Positions 1 to 9,898 are shown, counted from the first letter of the stretch. The stretch is DNA of 43,401 nucleotides from Stutzerimonas stutzeri (GCF_024451105.1 NZ_JANGEY010000010.1:77006-120406); one strand, 5' to 3'. Notes: generated from the sequence alone by a model not told the origin. Made by a program: numbers and translations.

Positions 1-330
1 GGCCGCCACCAGCGCACTGGGATGGATCCCCGGCGCCGCGACCGGCTTGCGGTCAAACAGGTGCGAGAGCTGGGCGAAGGCCAGGTAGGGGTTGGCCAGT
101 ACCAGTGCGTTGCCGGCGAAGCCCTCGGCGTCGGCCGGGGTCAGCAGCACCGCACCGGCACGGCTGCCGGCCAGGTGCTTGCGGTACTGGGCGTTGGCCA
201 GGAAGGTCAGTTGCTGCGGACCGGCGTCCTGCAGCGCGGCGAGGCCTGCGATCTGCAGCTCGGCCGGACCGCGCAGCTCGGCGCCGACGCGCTGGGCCAG
301 CTGGCCCAGGGTGTATACGGGAGCACTCAT
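1..330 (-). CDS. lpxD: LpxD, UDP-3-O-acylglucosamine N-acyltransferase (N-terminal 110 residues; gene runs off the left edge)
   Basis: LpxD adds the second 3-hydroxyacyl chain, from acyl-ACP, to the UDP-glucosamine precursor of lipid A on the cytoplasmic side of the inner membrane. Only the N-terminal uridine-binding part is in the window. It starts [19 protein letters not shown] and continues through a typical '[19 protein letters not shown]' stretch and a 'HPSA' motif where the left-handed hexapeptide helix would begin. The ATG at 330 lies 4 bases after the skp stop, so the two are surely co-transcribed. The order bamA-skp-lpxD is the usual gammaproteobacterial one. The acyl-transfer histidine of the family lies outside the window and cannot be checked. 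Confidence 0.93.
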   Translation of the reverse strand, partial: MSAPVYTLGQLAQRVGAELRGPAELQIAGLAALQDAGPQQLTFLANAQYRKHLAGSRAGAVLLTPADAEGFAGNALVLANPYLAFAQLSHLFDRKPVAAPGIHPSALVAA

Positions 331-334
331 GGCA

Positions 335-838
335 TCAGCGCAGCTGGTTCATGCGCTCGATCACCTGCTTGGTGATGTCGAACTGCGGTTTGACCTCGAC
401 CACGGCGCCGCGCTCGAGCACCAGGTCGTAGTTGCCCTTCTTGATCACGTCCTCGACGGCCTGGTCCAGCTTCGGCTTGAGCTGCTTGAGCATGTCGCGG
501 TCGGCGATGGCCTTGGCCTCGTTGAGCTCCTTGGACTGGAACTGGAAGTCGCGGGCCTTCTGCTTGAACTCCAGCTCGAGGCGCTCGCGCTCGCTCTGCG
601 CCATCTTGTCGCCGTCCTTGACCAGACGGTCCTGGATGCGCTTGGCGTCGCTTTCCAGGGTCTTCAGGCGGTTGAGCTGCGGACCGAACTTCTTCTCGGC
701 GTCGACCGCATACTTCTTGGCCGCGTCGGACTCGAGCAGGGCCATCTGGTAGTTGAGGACCGCCACCTTCATTTCGGCGAAGGCCGGCAGGCTCAGCAGA
801 GCAGCGGCGAACAGAACAACTTGGGTCAACTTGCGCAC
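335..838 (-). CDS. skp: Skp/OmpH periplasmic chaperone
   Basis: Skp holds unfolded outer-membrane proteins in the periplasm and delivers them to the BAM complex. The 167-aa product has a signal peptide (residues 1-21, basic 'MRK', hydrophobic core, cleavage after 'PAFA'). The mature N-terminus '[13 protein letters not shown]' is the family's first beta-strand. Residues about 40-130 are highly charged and helical, corresponding to the tentacles of the trimer. Length and layout fit OmpH/Skp. The gene lies 43 bases after bamA and directly before lpxD, which fits co-expression of BamA with its feeding chaperone. Nothing looks truncated. Confidence 0.95.
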   Translation of the reverse strand: MRKLTQVVLFAAALLSLPAFAEMKVAVLNYQMALLESDAAKKYAVDAEKKFGPQLNRLKTLESDAKRIQDRLVKDGDKMAQSERERLELEFKQKARDFQFQSKELNEAKAIADRDMLKQLKPKLDQAVEDVIKKGNYDLVLERGAVVEVKPQFDITKQVIERMNQLR

Positions 839-881
839 GATGAACTCCTGCTACGAATAGCGTAGAAAATGCCCGACGGGC

Positions 882-3248
882 TTAGAAAGTCTGTCCCAGG
901 GAGAACTGGAATACCTGGGTATCGGAGTTCTCGGGCTCCTTGACCGGCATGCCGAGGCTGAAGCTCAGCGGGCCGAGGGCGGTCAGCCAGGTCAGGCCGA
1001 CGCCCACCGAGCTGGCCATCTCGCTCAGGTCGATGTCGCAGCCGGCCTCGTTGCGGGCCTTCTGCGCCGAACTGCAGTTGGTGTCGAACACGTTGCCGAC
1101 ATCCCAGAACAGCACGGTGCGCAGCGAGCGCTGGTCCTTGACGAACGGCATGGGGAACAGCAGCTCGACGCCGCCGTACACCAGCACGTTGCCGCCGAAG
1201 GGTTGCGGGTCCTGGTCCGGATCCAGCGAGCTGCCGGCGCGGGTGCCGTCGCTCGGGGTGCTGCGCGGGCCGAGGCTGCTGTCCTCGAAGCCGCGCACCG
1301 AGCCGAAGCCGCCGGCGTAGTAGTGCTCGTAGAACGGCAGCTCGCTGGTCGAGCCGTAGCTGTCGGCGTAGCCCAGGCGGCCATGGAAGCGCAGCGCGTA
1401 ATCCTTCTTCCACAGCGGAGCGAAGACCTGCCCGCTGTAGTCGACGCGGTAGAAGGACAGGTCGCTGCCCGGCAGGGTGATCTCGCCGACCAGGTTCTGC
1501 GAGTAGCCACGGGTGGCGAACATGCCGCGGTTGAGAGTCGACTGCGACCAGCCCATGGAGGCCTTGAAGTTGGTGTAGCTGTCGCCCTCGGCGGCGATGA
1601 AGTCGTAGATCTCGTTGACCGTGTAGGTGCCGGGGTCGATCTCGTCCTGCTGCACCGACAGGCCGTAGGTCAGTCGCGAGGTCTCGCTGATCGGGTAGCC
1701 GAGGTTGATGCCGGCGCCCAGGCTGTCCACCGAGTAGCTGGACACGTCGACATCGAGATCGTCGTAGTCGGTGGTGCGGTAGAACATGCTGTAGCCGAGG
1801 CTGACGCCGTCCTCGGTCCAGTACGGGTCGGTGAAGCTGAAGTTGTAGCGGGTCTGGTACTCGCTGCGGTTCAGGCCGATGTTGACCTTGTTGCCGGTGC
1901 CGAGGAAGTTGCTCTGGCTGATCGAGCCGCCGAGGATCAGGCCGGCGCTCTGGGCGAAACCGACGCTGGCGGTGATCGAGCCGGAGGGCTGCTCCTCGAC
2001 GCTGTAGTTGACGTCGATCTGGTCGTCGGTGCCCGGCACCGGCGGGGTCTCGACGTTGACTTCCTTGAAGTAGCCGAGGCGCTCGAGGCGGGTCTTCGAC
2101 TGGTCGATCAGGTAGGTGGAGGCCCAGCCGCCCTCCATCTGGCGCATCTCGCGGCGCAGCACCTCGTCCTCGGTCTTGGTGTTGCCGCGGAAGTTGATCC
2201 GGTTGACGTAGGCGCGCTTGCCCGGGTCGACGGCGAAGGTCAGCGAGACGCTGTTGTCCTCCTCGTGCACCTCGGGAATGCCGTTGACGTTGGCGAAGGT
2301 GTAGCCCTCGTTGCCCAGGCGACGGGTGATCAGCTCGGAGGTGCTGGTCATCACCTTGCGCGAGAACACCTGGCCTTCCTCGACCAGCAGGAGCCTGCGG
2401 ATCTCCTCCTCGGGCACGCGCAGGTCGCCGGCCAGCTTGACCTCGCGGATGCGGTACTTCTCGCCCTCGTCGATGTTGACGGTGACGTAGACGTGCTTCT
2501 TGTCCGGGGTGATGGACACCTGGGTGGAGGTGATGTCCATGTTGATGTAGCCGCGATCCAGGTAGTGGGAACGCAGCCGCTCCAGGTCGCCCGACAGCTT
2601 CTCGCGGGAATACTTGTCGTCGTTGCGGAAGAACGACAGCCAGTTGCTGGTGCGCAGCTCGAACAGGCCGGTCAGCTCCTCGCTGGAGAACACCTTGTTG
2701 CCGACGATGTTGATGTGCTGGATGGCGGCGACCGAACCCTCGTTGATCTTGATCTTCAAAGCGACGCGGTTGCGCGGCTGGCTGACCACCTCGGTCTCGA
2801 TGCTCGCCGAGTAGCGGCCCTGGGCCACATACTGGCGCTGCAGCTCGTTGCGCACGCCCTCGAGGGTCGCCTGCTGGAAGATCTCGCCCTCGGCCAGCCC
2901 CGACTGCTTGAGGCCCTTGAGCAGATCGTCGGTAGCGATGGCCTTGTTGCCGTCGATCTCGATCGCCGAGATCGACGGACGCTCGACCACCTCGACCACC
3001 AGCACGCCGCCGTCGCGACCGAGGCGGATGTCCTGGAAGAAGCCGGTGCGGAACAGCGCGCGGGTGGCATCCACCAGACGGTGATCGTCGACCGCGTCGC
3101 CGACGTTGAGCGGCAGGGCGCCGAACACGCTGCCGGCGGATACCCGTTGCAGGCCGTTGACGCGGATGTCGGTGATGGTGAAGGACTCGGCGTGAACCTC
3201 GGCGGTGATCAGCGCGGCAATTACCGCCGGTAGCAGCAAGCGTTTCAT
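882..3248 (-). CDS. bamA: BamA outer-membrane protein assembly factor
   Basis: BamA is the Omp85-family core of the BAM complex that folds beta-barrel proteins into the outer membrane; it is essential in studied Gram-negatives (Opr86 in P. aeruginosa). The 788-aa product has a signal peptide (about residues 1-20), five POTRA repeats over roughly 21-425, recognisable from 'FTITDIRVNGLQRVSAGSVF' onward, and a C-terminal 16-strand barrel. The barrel holds a 'VRGFE' element of the VRGF/Y family motif (in 'GGFGSVRGFEDSSLGPR') and ends in '...FSLGQTF' with the terminal phenylalanine expected of an outer-membrane protein. It sits between rseP and skp as in related genomes. The start at 3248 gives a clean signal peptide. 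Confidence 0.97.
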   Translation of the reverse strand: MKRLLLPAVIAALITAEVHAESFTITDIRVNGLQRVSAGSVFGALPLNVGDAVDDHRLVDATRALFRTGFFQDIRLGRDGGVLVVEVVERPSISAIEIDGNKAIATDDLLKGLKQSGLAEGEIFQQATLEGVRNELQRQYVAQGRYSASIETEVVSQPRNRVALKIKINEGSVAAIQHINIVGNKVFSSEELTGLFELRTSNWLSFFRNDDKYSREKLSGDLERLRSHYLDRGYINMDITSTQVSITPDKKHVYVTVNIDEGEKYRIREVKLAGDLRVPEEEIRRLLLVEEGQVFSRKVMTSTSELITRRLGNEGYTFANVNGIPEVHEEDNSVSLTFAVDPGKRAYVNRINFRGNTKTEDEVLRREMRQMEGGWASTYLIDQSKTRLERLGYFKEVNVETPPVPGTDDQIDVNYSVEEQPSGSITASVGFAQSAGLILGGSISQSNFLGTGNKVNIGLNRSEYQTRYNFSFTDPYWTEDGVSLGYSMFYRTTDYDDLDVDVSSYSVDSLGAGINLGYPISETSRLTYGLSVQQDEIDPGTYTVNEIYDFIAAEGDSYTNFKASMGWSQSTLNRGMFATRGYSQNLVGEITLPGSDLSFYRVDYSGQVFAPLWKKDYALRFHGRLGYADSYGSTSELPFYEHYYAGGFGSVRGFEDSSLGPRSTPSDGTRAGSSLDPDQDPQPFGGNVLVYGGVELLFPMPFVKDQRSLRTVLFWDVGNVFDTNCSSAQKARNEAGCDIDLSEMASSVGVGLTWLTALGPLSFSLGMPVKEPENSDTQVFQFSLGQTF

Positions 3249-3324
3249 GAAGTCCTTTCTAACTTTTCAGACTGACTAAAAAGGAGCTGCCGCTCCAGGC
3301 GGCAGCTCCGCAATGCGTGGCAGG

Positions 3325-4677
3325 TTACAGTCGGCTGATGTCATTAAACAGGGCGAGGAGCATCAGACCGACCACCAGGCCGATGCCTATCTGCATGCCG
3401 AGGGCCTGCACCCGCTCAGACAGCGGCCTGCCGCGCACCCACTCGACCAGATAGAACAGCAGGTGACCGCCGTCGAGTACCGGGATCGGCAGCAGGTTGA
3501 GCACCCCCAGGCTAATGCTCAGATAGGCGAGGAAGTTCAGGAAATCCCCCACCCCAGACTGGGCCGAAGCGCCGGCCACTTTAGCAATCGTTATCGGGCC
3601 GCTCAAGTTTTTTACCGAGAGCTCACCGAACAGCATCTTGCCGATCGAATCGAGGGTCAGCAGGCTCATCGACCAGGTCCGCGCCAGGCTCTCGCCCACC
3701 GCCGCCAGCGGGCCGTGGCTGACCTCGCGGAGCATCTCGGCCGGCCATTCGCCGCCGCTGACCCCGGCGCCCAGATAGCCGCTGCGCGACTCGCCCTCGC
3801 CGCGCACCGCCAGGGTCAGACTGACCTCCAGCGGCTGCCCGTCGCGCTCGACCATGAAGCCGACCCGCTGTCCGGGGCGCGTGCGCACCCGCTCGACCAC
3901 CTGTTGCCAGTCGTCCAGCGGCACTCCGTCCAGACTCAGCAGGCGGTCGCCGACCTCCAGACCGGCCGCCTGCGCCGGCCCATGAGGATCGAGCTGGGCC
4001 AGCCGCGGCTCGACCGGCGGCGTCCACGGACGGATGCCCAGCGCACTCAGCGGATCGGGATCCTCGGCGCCGCGAAGCCAGCCGTCGAGAGCCAGGCTGC
4101 GCTCGCTCTGCACGCTGGAGCCGGGCTCCTGCAGACGCAGGCGCAGGCTGCCGCTCTCGCCGAGGCGGCGGATCAGCTGCAGGTTGACATCGCTCCAGCC
4201 CTGCACCGCCCTGCCGTCGACCGCCAGCACCTCGGCGCCGGCCATGACCCCGGCCCGCTCGGCCAGGCTGCCCGGCTCGACGCTGCCGATCACCGGACGC
4301 ACCTGCAGACTGCCGAGCATGGCGACCAGCCAGAAGAACAGGATGGCGAGCAGGAAGTTGGCCAGCGGACCGGCGGCGACGATGGCGAAGCGCTGCCCGA
4401 CGCTCTTGCGGTTGAAGGCCTGCTCGAGCATGGCCGCCGGCACGTCGCCCTCGCGCTCGTCGAGCATCTTCACGTAGCCGCCCAGCGGGATCGCCGCGAC
4501 CACGAACTCGGTGCCGTGACGGTCGTGCCAGCGCAGCAGCGGCGCACCGAAGCCCACCGAGAAGCGCAGTACCTTGACCCCGCAGCGCCGCGCCACCCAG
4601 AAATGGCCGAATTCGTGGAAGGTGACCAGCACGCCCAGGGCGACCAGGGTGCCGAGAATCATGTACAGCGCACTCAT
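3325..4677 (-). CDS. rseP: RseP/MucP site-2 protease
   Basis: This intramembrane zinc metalloprotease cleaves the anti-sigma factor (MucA/RseA type) after the first periplasmic cut and so releases the envelope-stress sigma factor. The 450-aa protein has HEFGH at residues 21-25 in the first membrane helix (zinc ligands H21 and H25, catalytic E22) and LDG at 401-403 near the end (third zinc ligand). Two PDZ domains lie between, roughly residues 110-185 and 205-290 ('PVIGSVEPGSLAERAGV' and 'LDPHGPAQAAGLEVGDRLL'). The reading frame is open 23 codons further upstream, but the ATG at 4677 (MSALYMILG) matches the family N-terminus and length, so I start there. Confidence 0.96.
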   Translation of the reverse strand: MSALYMILGTLVALGVLVTFHEFGHFWVARRCGVKVLRFSVGFGAPLLRWHDRHGTEFVVAAIPLGGYVKMLDEREGDVPAAMLEQAFNRKSVGQRFAIVAAGPLANFLLAILFFWLVAMLGSLQVRPVIGSVEPGSLAERAGVMAGAEVLAVDGRAVQGWSDVNLQLIRRLGESGSLRLRLQEPGSSVQSERSLALDGWLRGAEDPDPLSALGIRPWTPPVEPRLAQLDPHGPAQAAGLEVGDRLLSLDGVPLDDWQQVVERVRTRPGQRVGFMVERDGQPLEVSLTLAVRGEGESRSGYLGAGVSGGEWPAEMLREVSHGPLAAVGESLARTWSMSLLTLDSIGKMLFGELSVKNLSGPITIAKVAGASAQSGVGDFLNFLAYLSISLGVLNLLPIPVLDGGHLLFYLVEWVRGRPLSERVQALGMQIGIGLVVGLMLLALFNDISRL

Positions 4678-4693
4678 CGAGAAACCTCCGGAC

Positions 4694-5875
4694 TCAGCGT
4701 CCGTAGCGGCCCAGCCAGTCCTGCGCGGCGGCGCGCGCCTCGGCATCGGCCTGCAGCACCCCGTCCAGCTGGTGGACGGCGGCGACGGGGATGCGGTCGA
4801 GAACCGCCGCGATCATTCGGGAAATGTCGACGAAGCCGATGCGCTCGTCAAGGAATGCCGCCACCGCCACCTCGTTGGCGGCATTCAGCAGCGCCGGCGC
4901 GCTGCCGCCCGCCTCGGCCGCCTGGCGAGCCAGGGTCAGGCAGGGAAAACGCCGCGCGTCGGGCGCCTCGAAGTCCAGTCGGGCAATGGCGAACAGATCC
5001 AGCGGCGCCACCCCGGAGTCGATCCGCCGCGGCCAGGCCAGGGCGTGGGCGATCGGCGTGCGCATGTCCGGATTGCCGAGCTGAGCCAGCACCGAGCCGT
5101 CGACGTAGTCGACCAGCGAATGGATCACGCTCTGCGGGTGGATCACCACCTCGACCTGGCTCGGCCGCGCATCGAACAGCCAGCAGGCCTCGATCAGCTC
5201 CAGCCCCTTGTTCATCATGCTCGCCGAGTCGACCGAGATCTTCCGGCCCATCGCCCAGTTGGGATGGGCGCAGGCCTCACGCGGAGTGGCCTCGGCGATG
5301 CGCTCCAGCGGCCAGCAGCGGAACGGCCCGCCCGAGGCGGTGAGCAGGATGCGCCGCACGCCGACCGGCGCCAGCCCGCGGGCATAGTCGCCGGGCATGC
5401 ACTGGAAGATCGCGTTGTGCTCGCTGTCGATCGGCAGCAGCTCGGCGCCGTGCGCCTGCACCGCCTGCATGAACAGCGCGCCGGACATCACCAGCGCCTC
5501 CTTGTTCGCCAGCAGCACGCGCTTGCCGGCGCGCACCGCCGCCAGGGTCGGCTCGAGCCCGGCGGCGCCGACGATGGCCGCCATCACCGCATCCGCATCG
5601 GGATGGGCGGCGACCTCGCACAGTCCCTGCGCGCCGCACAGCACCTCGGTCCGCAGACCGGCGTCGCGCAGCTTCGCCCGCAGCACGCCTGCCGCCTGCG
5701 CGGTGGGCACCACGGCGAAATGCGGACGATGCAGGCGGCACAGGCGCTCGAGCTCGTCCAGCCGGCTGAAGCCGGTCAGCGCGAAGACGCGGTAGTCGTC
5801 AGGGTGACGGGCGATCACGTCGAGGGTGGAGAGACCGATCGATCCGGTCGCGCCCAGTACGGTTATCTGCTTCAC
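4694..5875 (-). CDS. dxr: 1-deoxy-D-xylulose 5-phosphate reductoisomerase
   Basis: Dxr (IspC) converts DXP with NADPH to 2-C-methyl-D-erythritol 4-phosphate, the committed step of the MEP isoprenoid pathway in the cytoplasm. The 393-aa length is normal. Visible motifs are the dinucleotide-binding GATGSIG (residues 8-14), '[12 protein letters not shown]' near 121-132, and the metal site D150/E152 within '[10 protein letters not shown]'. The '[17 protein letters not shown]' region matches the substrate loop. The start overlaps the cdsA stop by 4 bases (translational coupling), and rseP follows 16 bases after the stop. Adjacent uppS uses the isoprenoids this pathway provides. Confidence 0.97.
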   Translation of the reverse strand: MKQITVLGATGSIGLSTLDVIARHPDDYRVFALTGFSRLDELERLCRLHRPHFAVVPTAQAAGVLRAKLRDAGLRTEVLCGAQGLCEVAAHPDADAVMAAIVGAAGLEPTLAAVRAGKRVLLANKEALVMSGALFMQAVQAHGAELLPIDSEHNAIFQCMPGDYARGLAPVGVRRILLTASGGPFRCWPLERIAEATPREACAHPNWAMGRKISVDSASMMNKGLELIEACWLFDARPSQVEVVIHPQSVIHSLVDYVDGSVLAQLGNPDMRTPIAHALAWPRRIDSGVAPLDLFAIARLDFEAPDARRFPCLTLARQAAEAGGSAPALLNAANEVAVAAFLDERIGFVDISRMIAAVLDRIPVAAVHQLDGVLQADAEARAAAQDWLGRYGR

Positions 5876-6687
5876 AGGCTACCCCAGCCATGCAGCCAGA
5901 GCAGCACGGCGAACATCGGCACCGCTGCCGTCAGGCTGTCGATGCGATCCAGCACGCCGCCGTGACCGGGCAGCAGGTTGCTGCTGTCCTTGATCCCGGC
6001 CTGGCGCTTGAACATGCTCTCGGTCAGGTCGCCGACCACCGAGATCAGCACCACCAGCGCCGTGCCGAGCAGCGCCATCAGCAGATCGCGGGCCGCCCAG
6101 TCGCGGTACAGGCCGACCAGCAGGGTCAGCAGCAGGCAGGCTACCAGACCGCCGTACAGCCCCTCCCAGCTCTTGCCGGGACTGACCTGCACGGCCAGCT
6201 TGCGCCGCCCGAAGCGCCGGCCGCTGAAGTAGGCACCGATGTCGGCGGTCCAGACCAGCAGCATCACGGCGAGGATCAGGCTGTTGCCCTCGGGCCAGTG
6301 CTTGAGCAGCAGCAGACCCTGCCAGGCCGGCAGCAGCAGCAGCAGACCGATCCCCAGACGCACCGGCAGGGCGCGCCAGACCCGAGCGCTGCCCGGATAG
6401 CCGAGCACCAGGCCGATGGCGACCAGCCACCAGAGCACCGCCAGCGCCAGCAGCGGACCGGCCAGCTGCGGCAGCTGGTAGAGCCCCAGCAGCAGCAGCG
6501 CCACCACACCGGCATAGCCCAGCCGCAGCGCCTGCGCCTCGAAGCCGGCCAGACGCGCCCACTCCCAGGCGCCGACGCAGACCACCAGGCCGATGAACAG
6601 GGCAAACCAGCCGCCCTGCAGGAGAAAGAAGCCGCCCAGGGCGATGGGCAGCATGATCAGGGCGGTGACGATGCGCTGTTTCAGCAT
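5872..6687 (-). CDS. cdsA: CDP-diacylglycerol synthase (phosphatidate cytidylyltransferase)
   Basis: CdsA makes CDP-diacylglycerol from phosphatidate and CTP in the inner membrane, the branch point for phosphatidylethanolamine, phosphatidylglycerol and cardiolipin. The 271-aa product is very hydrophobic with about eight membrane helices. It ends with the family signature (about residues 215-250): '[19 protein letters not shown]', then 'LLPGHGG.LDRIDS' with its conserved acidic metal-binding residues. The frame is open far upstream inside uppS, but the ATG at 6687 ([14 protein letters not shown]) gives the usual length and overlaps the uppS stop by 7 bases, indicating coupling. Confidence 0.96.
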   Translation of the reverse strand: MLKQRIVTALIMLPIALGGFFLLQGGWFALFIGLVVCVGAWEWARLAGFEAQALRLGYAGVVALLLLGLYQLPQLAGPLLALAVLWWLVAIGLVLGYPGSARVWRALPVRLGIGLLLLLPAWQGLLLLKHWPEGNSLILAVMLLVWTADIGAYFSGRRFGRRKLAVQVSPGKSWEGLYGGLVACLLLTLLVGLYRDWAARDLLMALLGTALVVLISVVGDLTESMFKRQAGIKDSSNLLPGHGGVLDRIDSLTAAVPMFAVLLWLHGWGSL

Positions 6688-7454
6688 GAGGGTTTCCGTT
6701 GCTCCGCTTCCACCTGCTCGCTGGTCTTGCCGAAGCGACGCTGGCGACGGGAGAAGTCGGCCAGCGCGGCGCGCATGGCGTCGTGCTTGAAGTCCGGCCA
6801 GAGCAGCTCGGAGAAGTGCAGCTCGGCGTAGGCCACCTGCCAGAGCAGGAAGTTGCTGATGCGCTGTTCGCCGCCGGTGCGGATGCACAGGTCGACCGGC
6901 GGCAGGTTGCCGGTCGACAGGCAGCGCTGCAGCAGGTCGGGGGTGATCTCGTCGGCGCCCAGGTGGCCGGCCGCCACCTCGCGCGCCAGGCGCTGCGCAG
7001 CCTGGGTGATGTCCCACTGGCCGCCGTAGTTGGCCGCCACCTGCAGCAGCATGCCACCGCCCTCGGCGGTCAGCGCCTCGGCCTCGAGCATCGCCTTCTG
7101 CAGCTCGGGCTGGAAGCGCGCGCGCTCGCCGAGGATGCGCAGGCGGATGCCGTTGGCGGCGAGCTTCTTCACCTCGCGGCGCAGCGCCATGAGGAACAGC
7201 TCCATCAGCGCGCCGACCTCGTCGGCCGGGCGCTGCCAGTTCTCGCTGGAGAAGGCGAACAGGGTCAGCACCTCGACCTTCGCCTCGGCGCACACCTCGA
7301 TCACCGCACGCACCGCATCGACGCCGGCCTTGTGCCCGGCAACGCCGGGCATGAAACGCTTCTTCGCCCAGCGGTTGTTGCCATCCATGATGATGGCCAC
7401 GTGGCGGGGGATGCCGGGCGGCGCCGCTTGGTTCGTCTTGTCCATGACTGTCAT
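6681..7454 (-). CDS. uppS: Undecaprenyl diphosphate synthase (cis-prenyltransferase)
   Basis: UppS extends farnesyl diphosphate with eight isopentenyl units to give the C55 lipid carrier used for peptidoglycan and O-antigen. The 257-aa protein shows the family N-terminal motif HVAIIMDGNNRWAKKR with catalytic Asp24, the 'LTLFAFSSENWQRP' motif around residues 80-95, and the C-terminal 'DLCIRTGGEQRISNFLLWQ' and 'WPDF' motifs. Met1 (7454) and Met4 (7445) are both possible starts. The second is preceded by GGATGA and may be the real one; the difference is 3 residues. The gene lies 7 bases after frr and overlaps cdsA. Confidence 0.96.
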   Translation of the reverse strand: MTVMDKTNQAAPPGIPRHVAIIMDGNNRWAKKRFMPGVAGHKAGVDAVRAVIEVCAEAKVEVLTLFAFSSENWQRPADEVGALMELFLMALRREVKKLAANGIRLRILGERARFQPELQKAMLEAEALTAEGGGMLLQVAANYGGQWDITQAAQRLAREVAAGHLGADEITPDLLQRCLSTGNLPPVDLCIRTGGEQRISNFLLWQVAYAELHFSELLWPDFKHDAMRAALADFSRRQRRFGKTSEQVEAEQRKPSC

Positions 7455-7461
7455 CCGGCCG

Positions 7462-8019
7462 TCAGACGGCCATCAGGTCGGCTTCCTTGGCCTGCAGGGC
7501 CTTCTCGATCTCGCCGACGTACTTGTCGGTCAGCTTCTGCACCTCGTCGGCGGCGCGACGCTCGTCGTCCTCGCTGATCTCCTTCTCCTTGACCAGGTCC
7601 TTGAGCTGGGCCAGGGCATCGCGACGGATGTTGCGGACCGCCACGCGGGCGTTCTCCGCCTCGGCGCGCGCCTGCTTGGTGTAGCCCTTGCGGGTCTCCT
7701 CGGTCAGCGCCGGCATCGGCACGCGGATGGTGGTGCCGGCGGTGGCCGGATTGAGCCCCAGATCGGAGGTCATGATGGCCTTCTCCACGGCCTGGATCAT
7801 GCTCTTGTCGAACACGGTCAGCGCCAGGGTGCGCGAATCCTCGGCGACCACGTTGGCAACCTGGCGCAGCGGGGTGTCGGTGCCGTAGTAGGACACCATC
7901 ACGCTGTCCAGGATGCTCGGATGGGCACGGCCGGTGCGGATCTTGGCAAAGGCGTGATCCAGCGACTCCAGCGACTTCTTCATGCGCTCCTGCGCGTCCT
8001 TCTTGATCTCGTTGATCAT
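7462..8019 (-). CDS. frr: Ribosome recycling factor
   Basis: RRF acts with EF-G to split post-termination ribosomes. The 185-aa product, [20 protein letters not shown]..., matches the family along its whole length: triple-helix arms at both ends and a small beta domain near residues 30-105. A TTG two codons upstream keeps the frame open but lies inside the pyrH stop region. The ATG at 8019 has GGAGG about 8 bases before it and gives the standard 185 residues, so it is the start. The gene begins 2 bases after the pyrH stop, as in the usual rpsB-tsf-pyrH-frr order. Confidence 0.97.
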   Translation of the reverse strand: MINEIKKDAQERMKKSLESLDHAFAKIRTGRAHPSILDSVMVSYYGTDTPLRQVANVVAEDSRTLALTVFDKSMIQAVEKAIMTSDLGLNPATAGTTIRVPMPALTEETRKGYTKQARAEAENARVAVRNIRRDALAQLKDLVKEKEISEDDERRAADEVQKLTDKYVGEIEKALQAKEADLMAV

Positions 8020-8021
8020 TC

Positions 8022-8756
8022 TCAACCCTCCTCGACCAGGGTGCCTTCGGCGCCCCCGACAACAATGTTAAGCAAGGCTCCGGGCTTGTTCATGTTGAAC
8101 ACCCGCAGCGGCATCTTGTGATCGCGGCACAGGCAGATGGCCGTCAGGTCCATCACCCCCAGCTTGCGATCGAGCACCTCGTCATAGGTCAGGCGCTCGA
8201 ATTTCTCGGCATTGGGATCCTTGAACGGATCGGCAGTGTACACGCCATCGACCTTGGTCGCCTTCAGCACCAGATCGGCATCGATCTCGATGGCGCGCAG
8301 GCAGGCGGCGGAATCGGTGGTGAAGAACGGATTGCCGGTGCCGGCGGAGAAGATCACCACCTCGCCGCTGTTCAGGTGGCGCATGGCCTTGCGGCGGTCG
8401 TAGTGATCGGTCACCCCGACCATGGAGATCGCCGACATCACCAGCGCAGGGATGTTCGAGCGCTCCAGCGCGTCGCGCATGGCCAGCGAGTTCATCACCG
8501 TGGCCAGCATGCCCATGTGGTCGCCGGTCACCCGGTCCATGCCGGCCGCGGAAAGCGCCGCGCCGCGGAACAGGTTGCCGCCGCCGATGACCAGACCGAC
8601 CTGCACGCCGATGCCCACCAGCTGGCCGATTTCCAGGGCCATGCGGTCGAGCACCTTGGGATCGATACCGAAGTCCTCGCTGCCCATCAGCGCTTCACCG
8701 CTGAGCTTGAGCAAAATACGTTTGTAGCGGGCTTGGCGACCACTCAGCTGGGCCAT
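8022..8756 (-). CDS. pyrH: UMP kinase
   Basis: PyrH phosphorylates UMP to UDP with ATP and belongs to the amino-acid-kinase fold rather than the P-loop NMP kinases; the bacterial enzyme is a hexamer, activated by GTP and inhibited by UTP. The 244-aa product has the phosphate-binding '[13 protein letters not shown]', '[12 protein letters not shown]', and the '[20 protein letters not shown]' motif. The open frame reaches 33 codons further upstream, but the ATG at 8756 is preceded by 'CAGGAG' and gives the family N-terminus. It follows tsf after a hairpin-containing gap of 204 bases and leads directly into frr. Confidence 0.97.
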   Translation of the reverse strand: MAQLSGRQARYKRILLKLSGEALMGSEDFGIDPKVLDRMALEIGQLVGIGVQVGLVIGGGNLFRGAALSAAGMDRVTGDHMGMLATVMNSLAMRDALERSNIPALVMSAISMVGVTDHYDRRKAMRHLNSGEVVIFSAGTGNPFFTTDSAACLRAIEIDADLVLKATKVDGVYTADPFKDPNAEKFERLTYDEVLDRKLGVMDLTAICLCRDHKMPLRVFNMNKPGALLNIVVGGAEGTLVEEG

Positions 8757-8783
8757 ACGAATCTCCTGCGGCAGTGTGATGTT

Positions 8784-8804
8784 GCGAAAAAACCGGCTTT
8801 TCGC
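8784..8804 (-). other. Weak hairpin in the pyrH leader
   Basis: A 7-bp inverted repeat (GCGAAAA / TTTTCGC, 7-base loop) lies 28 bases upstream of the pyrH ATG, inside the tsf-pyrH gap. It could be a folded element of the pyrH leader or a weak attenuator. It lacks a long G/C-rich stem, so I give it low weight. Confidence 0.25.
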
Positions 8805-8904
8805 GCTCCGGCGCGGGTTTGACCGCGACGAAGTGAACCCGTGCCCTCGTGGCACCGAAAACTTCTTCCCTGCTTCCCTTCGGCGGCGCCGCCGCCAGAC
8901 CGCA

Positions 8905-8939
8905 AAGAAAAGGCTGCGCGCGCGAGCGGGCAGCCTTTT
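8905..8939 (-). terminator. Rho-independent terminator after tsf
   Basis: On the minus strand, 22 bases after the tsf stop, a 10-bp stem AAAAGGCTGC / GCAGCCTTTT (arms at 8930-8939 and 8908-8917, 12-base loop) is followed by TTTTCTTT. This is a typical intrinsic terminator and separates rpsB-tsf from pyrH-frr. Some read-through is likely, since downstream genes are tightly packed and only weak promoter-like sequence is seen in the gap. Confidence 0.75.
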
Positions 8940-8960
8940 CTCCGACGGCTTCAGGCCATC

Positions 8961-9830
8961 TTACTGCTTGGCGGCAGCCACCTGAGCAGCGACTTCGGCA
9001 GCGAAGTCGGTCTCGGCCTTCTCGATGCCCTCGCCCACTTCGAAGCGGACGAAGGAAACGATTTCGGCACCGGCCTTCTTGGCCAGCTCGCCGACCTTGA
9101 CGTCCGGATCCTTGACGAACGGCTGCTCGACCAGGCTGGCCTCGGACAGGAACTTGGCGATACGACCCTTGACCATGTTCTCGACGATGTTTTCCGGCTT
9201 GCCGGCGATCTTGTCGGCGTTCAGCTGCAGGAAGATTTCCTTTTCCTTGGCGATGGCTTCCTCGGAAACCTGGTCGCCGCTGAGGAACTGCGGGTTGCTG
9301 GCAGCCACGTGCATGGCGATGTCGCGGGCCAGCTCGGCGTTGCCGCCGTTCAGGCAGACCACCACGCCGATGCGATGGCCGTGCAGGTAGGCGCCGACCA
9401 CGTCGCCTTCGACACGGGTCAGACGACGGATGTTGACGTTCTCGCCGCACTTGGCGACCAGGGCTTCGCGGGCGGATTCGCGGGCGGCGACCAGCGGAGC
9501 GGCGTCGGTCAGACCCTCGGCGAAGGCCTGCTCCAGGCTCTCGGCGACGAAGGCCTTGAAGTCGTCCTGCAGGGCCAGGAAGTCGGTCTGCGAGTTGACC
9601 TCGATGATGGTGGCAGCCTTGTTGTCGGCGGCGACCTTGACGGCGATGGAGCCTTCGGCGGCGATGTTGCCGGCCTTCTTGGCCGCCTTGATGGCGCCGG
9701 AGGCACGCATGTCGTCGATGGCCTTCTCGATGTCGCCACCGGCGGCAACCAGGGCCTTCTTGCACTCCATCATGCCCTGGCCGGTGCGCTCGCGCAGTTC
9801 CTTGACCAGTGCTGCAGTAACTTCTGCCAT
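8961..9830 (-). CDS. tsf: Elongation factor Ts
   Basis: EF-Ts exchanges GDP for GTP on EF-Tu. The 289-aa protein has the N-terminal UBA-like domain (residues 1-55, 'VKELRERTGQGMMECKKAL') and the 'NSQTDFLALQDDFKAF' element at about 78-93 that corresponds to the TDF(V/L) motif contacting EF-Tu. Two core subdomains follow, with a C-terminal 'VRFEVGEGIEKAETDFAAEV' segment. The gene follows rpsB after 124 bases containing a hairpin, the classic rpsB-tsf arrangement. No anomaly seen. Confidence 0.97.
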   Translation of the reverse strand: MAEVTAALVKELRERTGQGMMECKKALVAAGGDIEKAIDDMRASGAIKAAKKAGNIAAEGSIAVKVAADNKAATIIEVNSQTDFLALQDDFKAFVAESLEQAFAEGLTDAAPLVAARESAREALVAKCGENVNIRRLTRVEGDVVGAYLHGHRIGVVVCLNGGNAELARDIAMHVAASNPQFLSGDQVSEEAIAKEKEIFLQLNADKIAGKPENIVENMVKGRIAKFLSEASLVEQPFVKDPDVKVGELAKKAGAEIVSFVRFEVGEGIEKAETDFAAEVAAQVAAAKQ

Positions 9831-9898
9831 GTTCGAAATCCTCTAGAGTTGCTCTGAACCAGTTCGCCCGGCGCACCGGGCGGCAATTCGGAAGTGGC

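Noticed and set aside
1203-3233. 676-residue plus-strand open frame opposite bamA
   Set aside because: Shadow of bamA; composition of repeated Val/Ala/Leu/Asp, no domain, no ribosome site.
8020-8025. TTG start two codons upstream of frr
   Set aside because: Lies across the pyrH stop; ATG at 8019 has the GGAGG ribosome site and gives the family length of 185.
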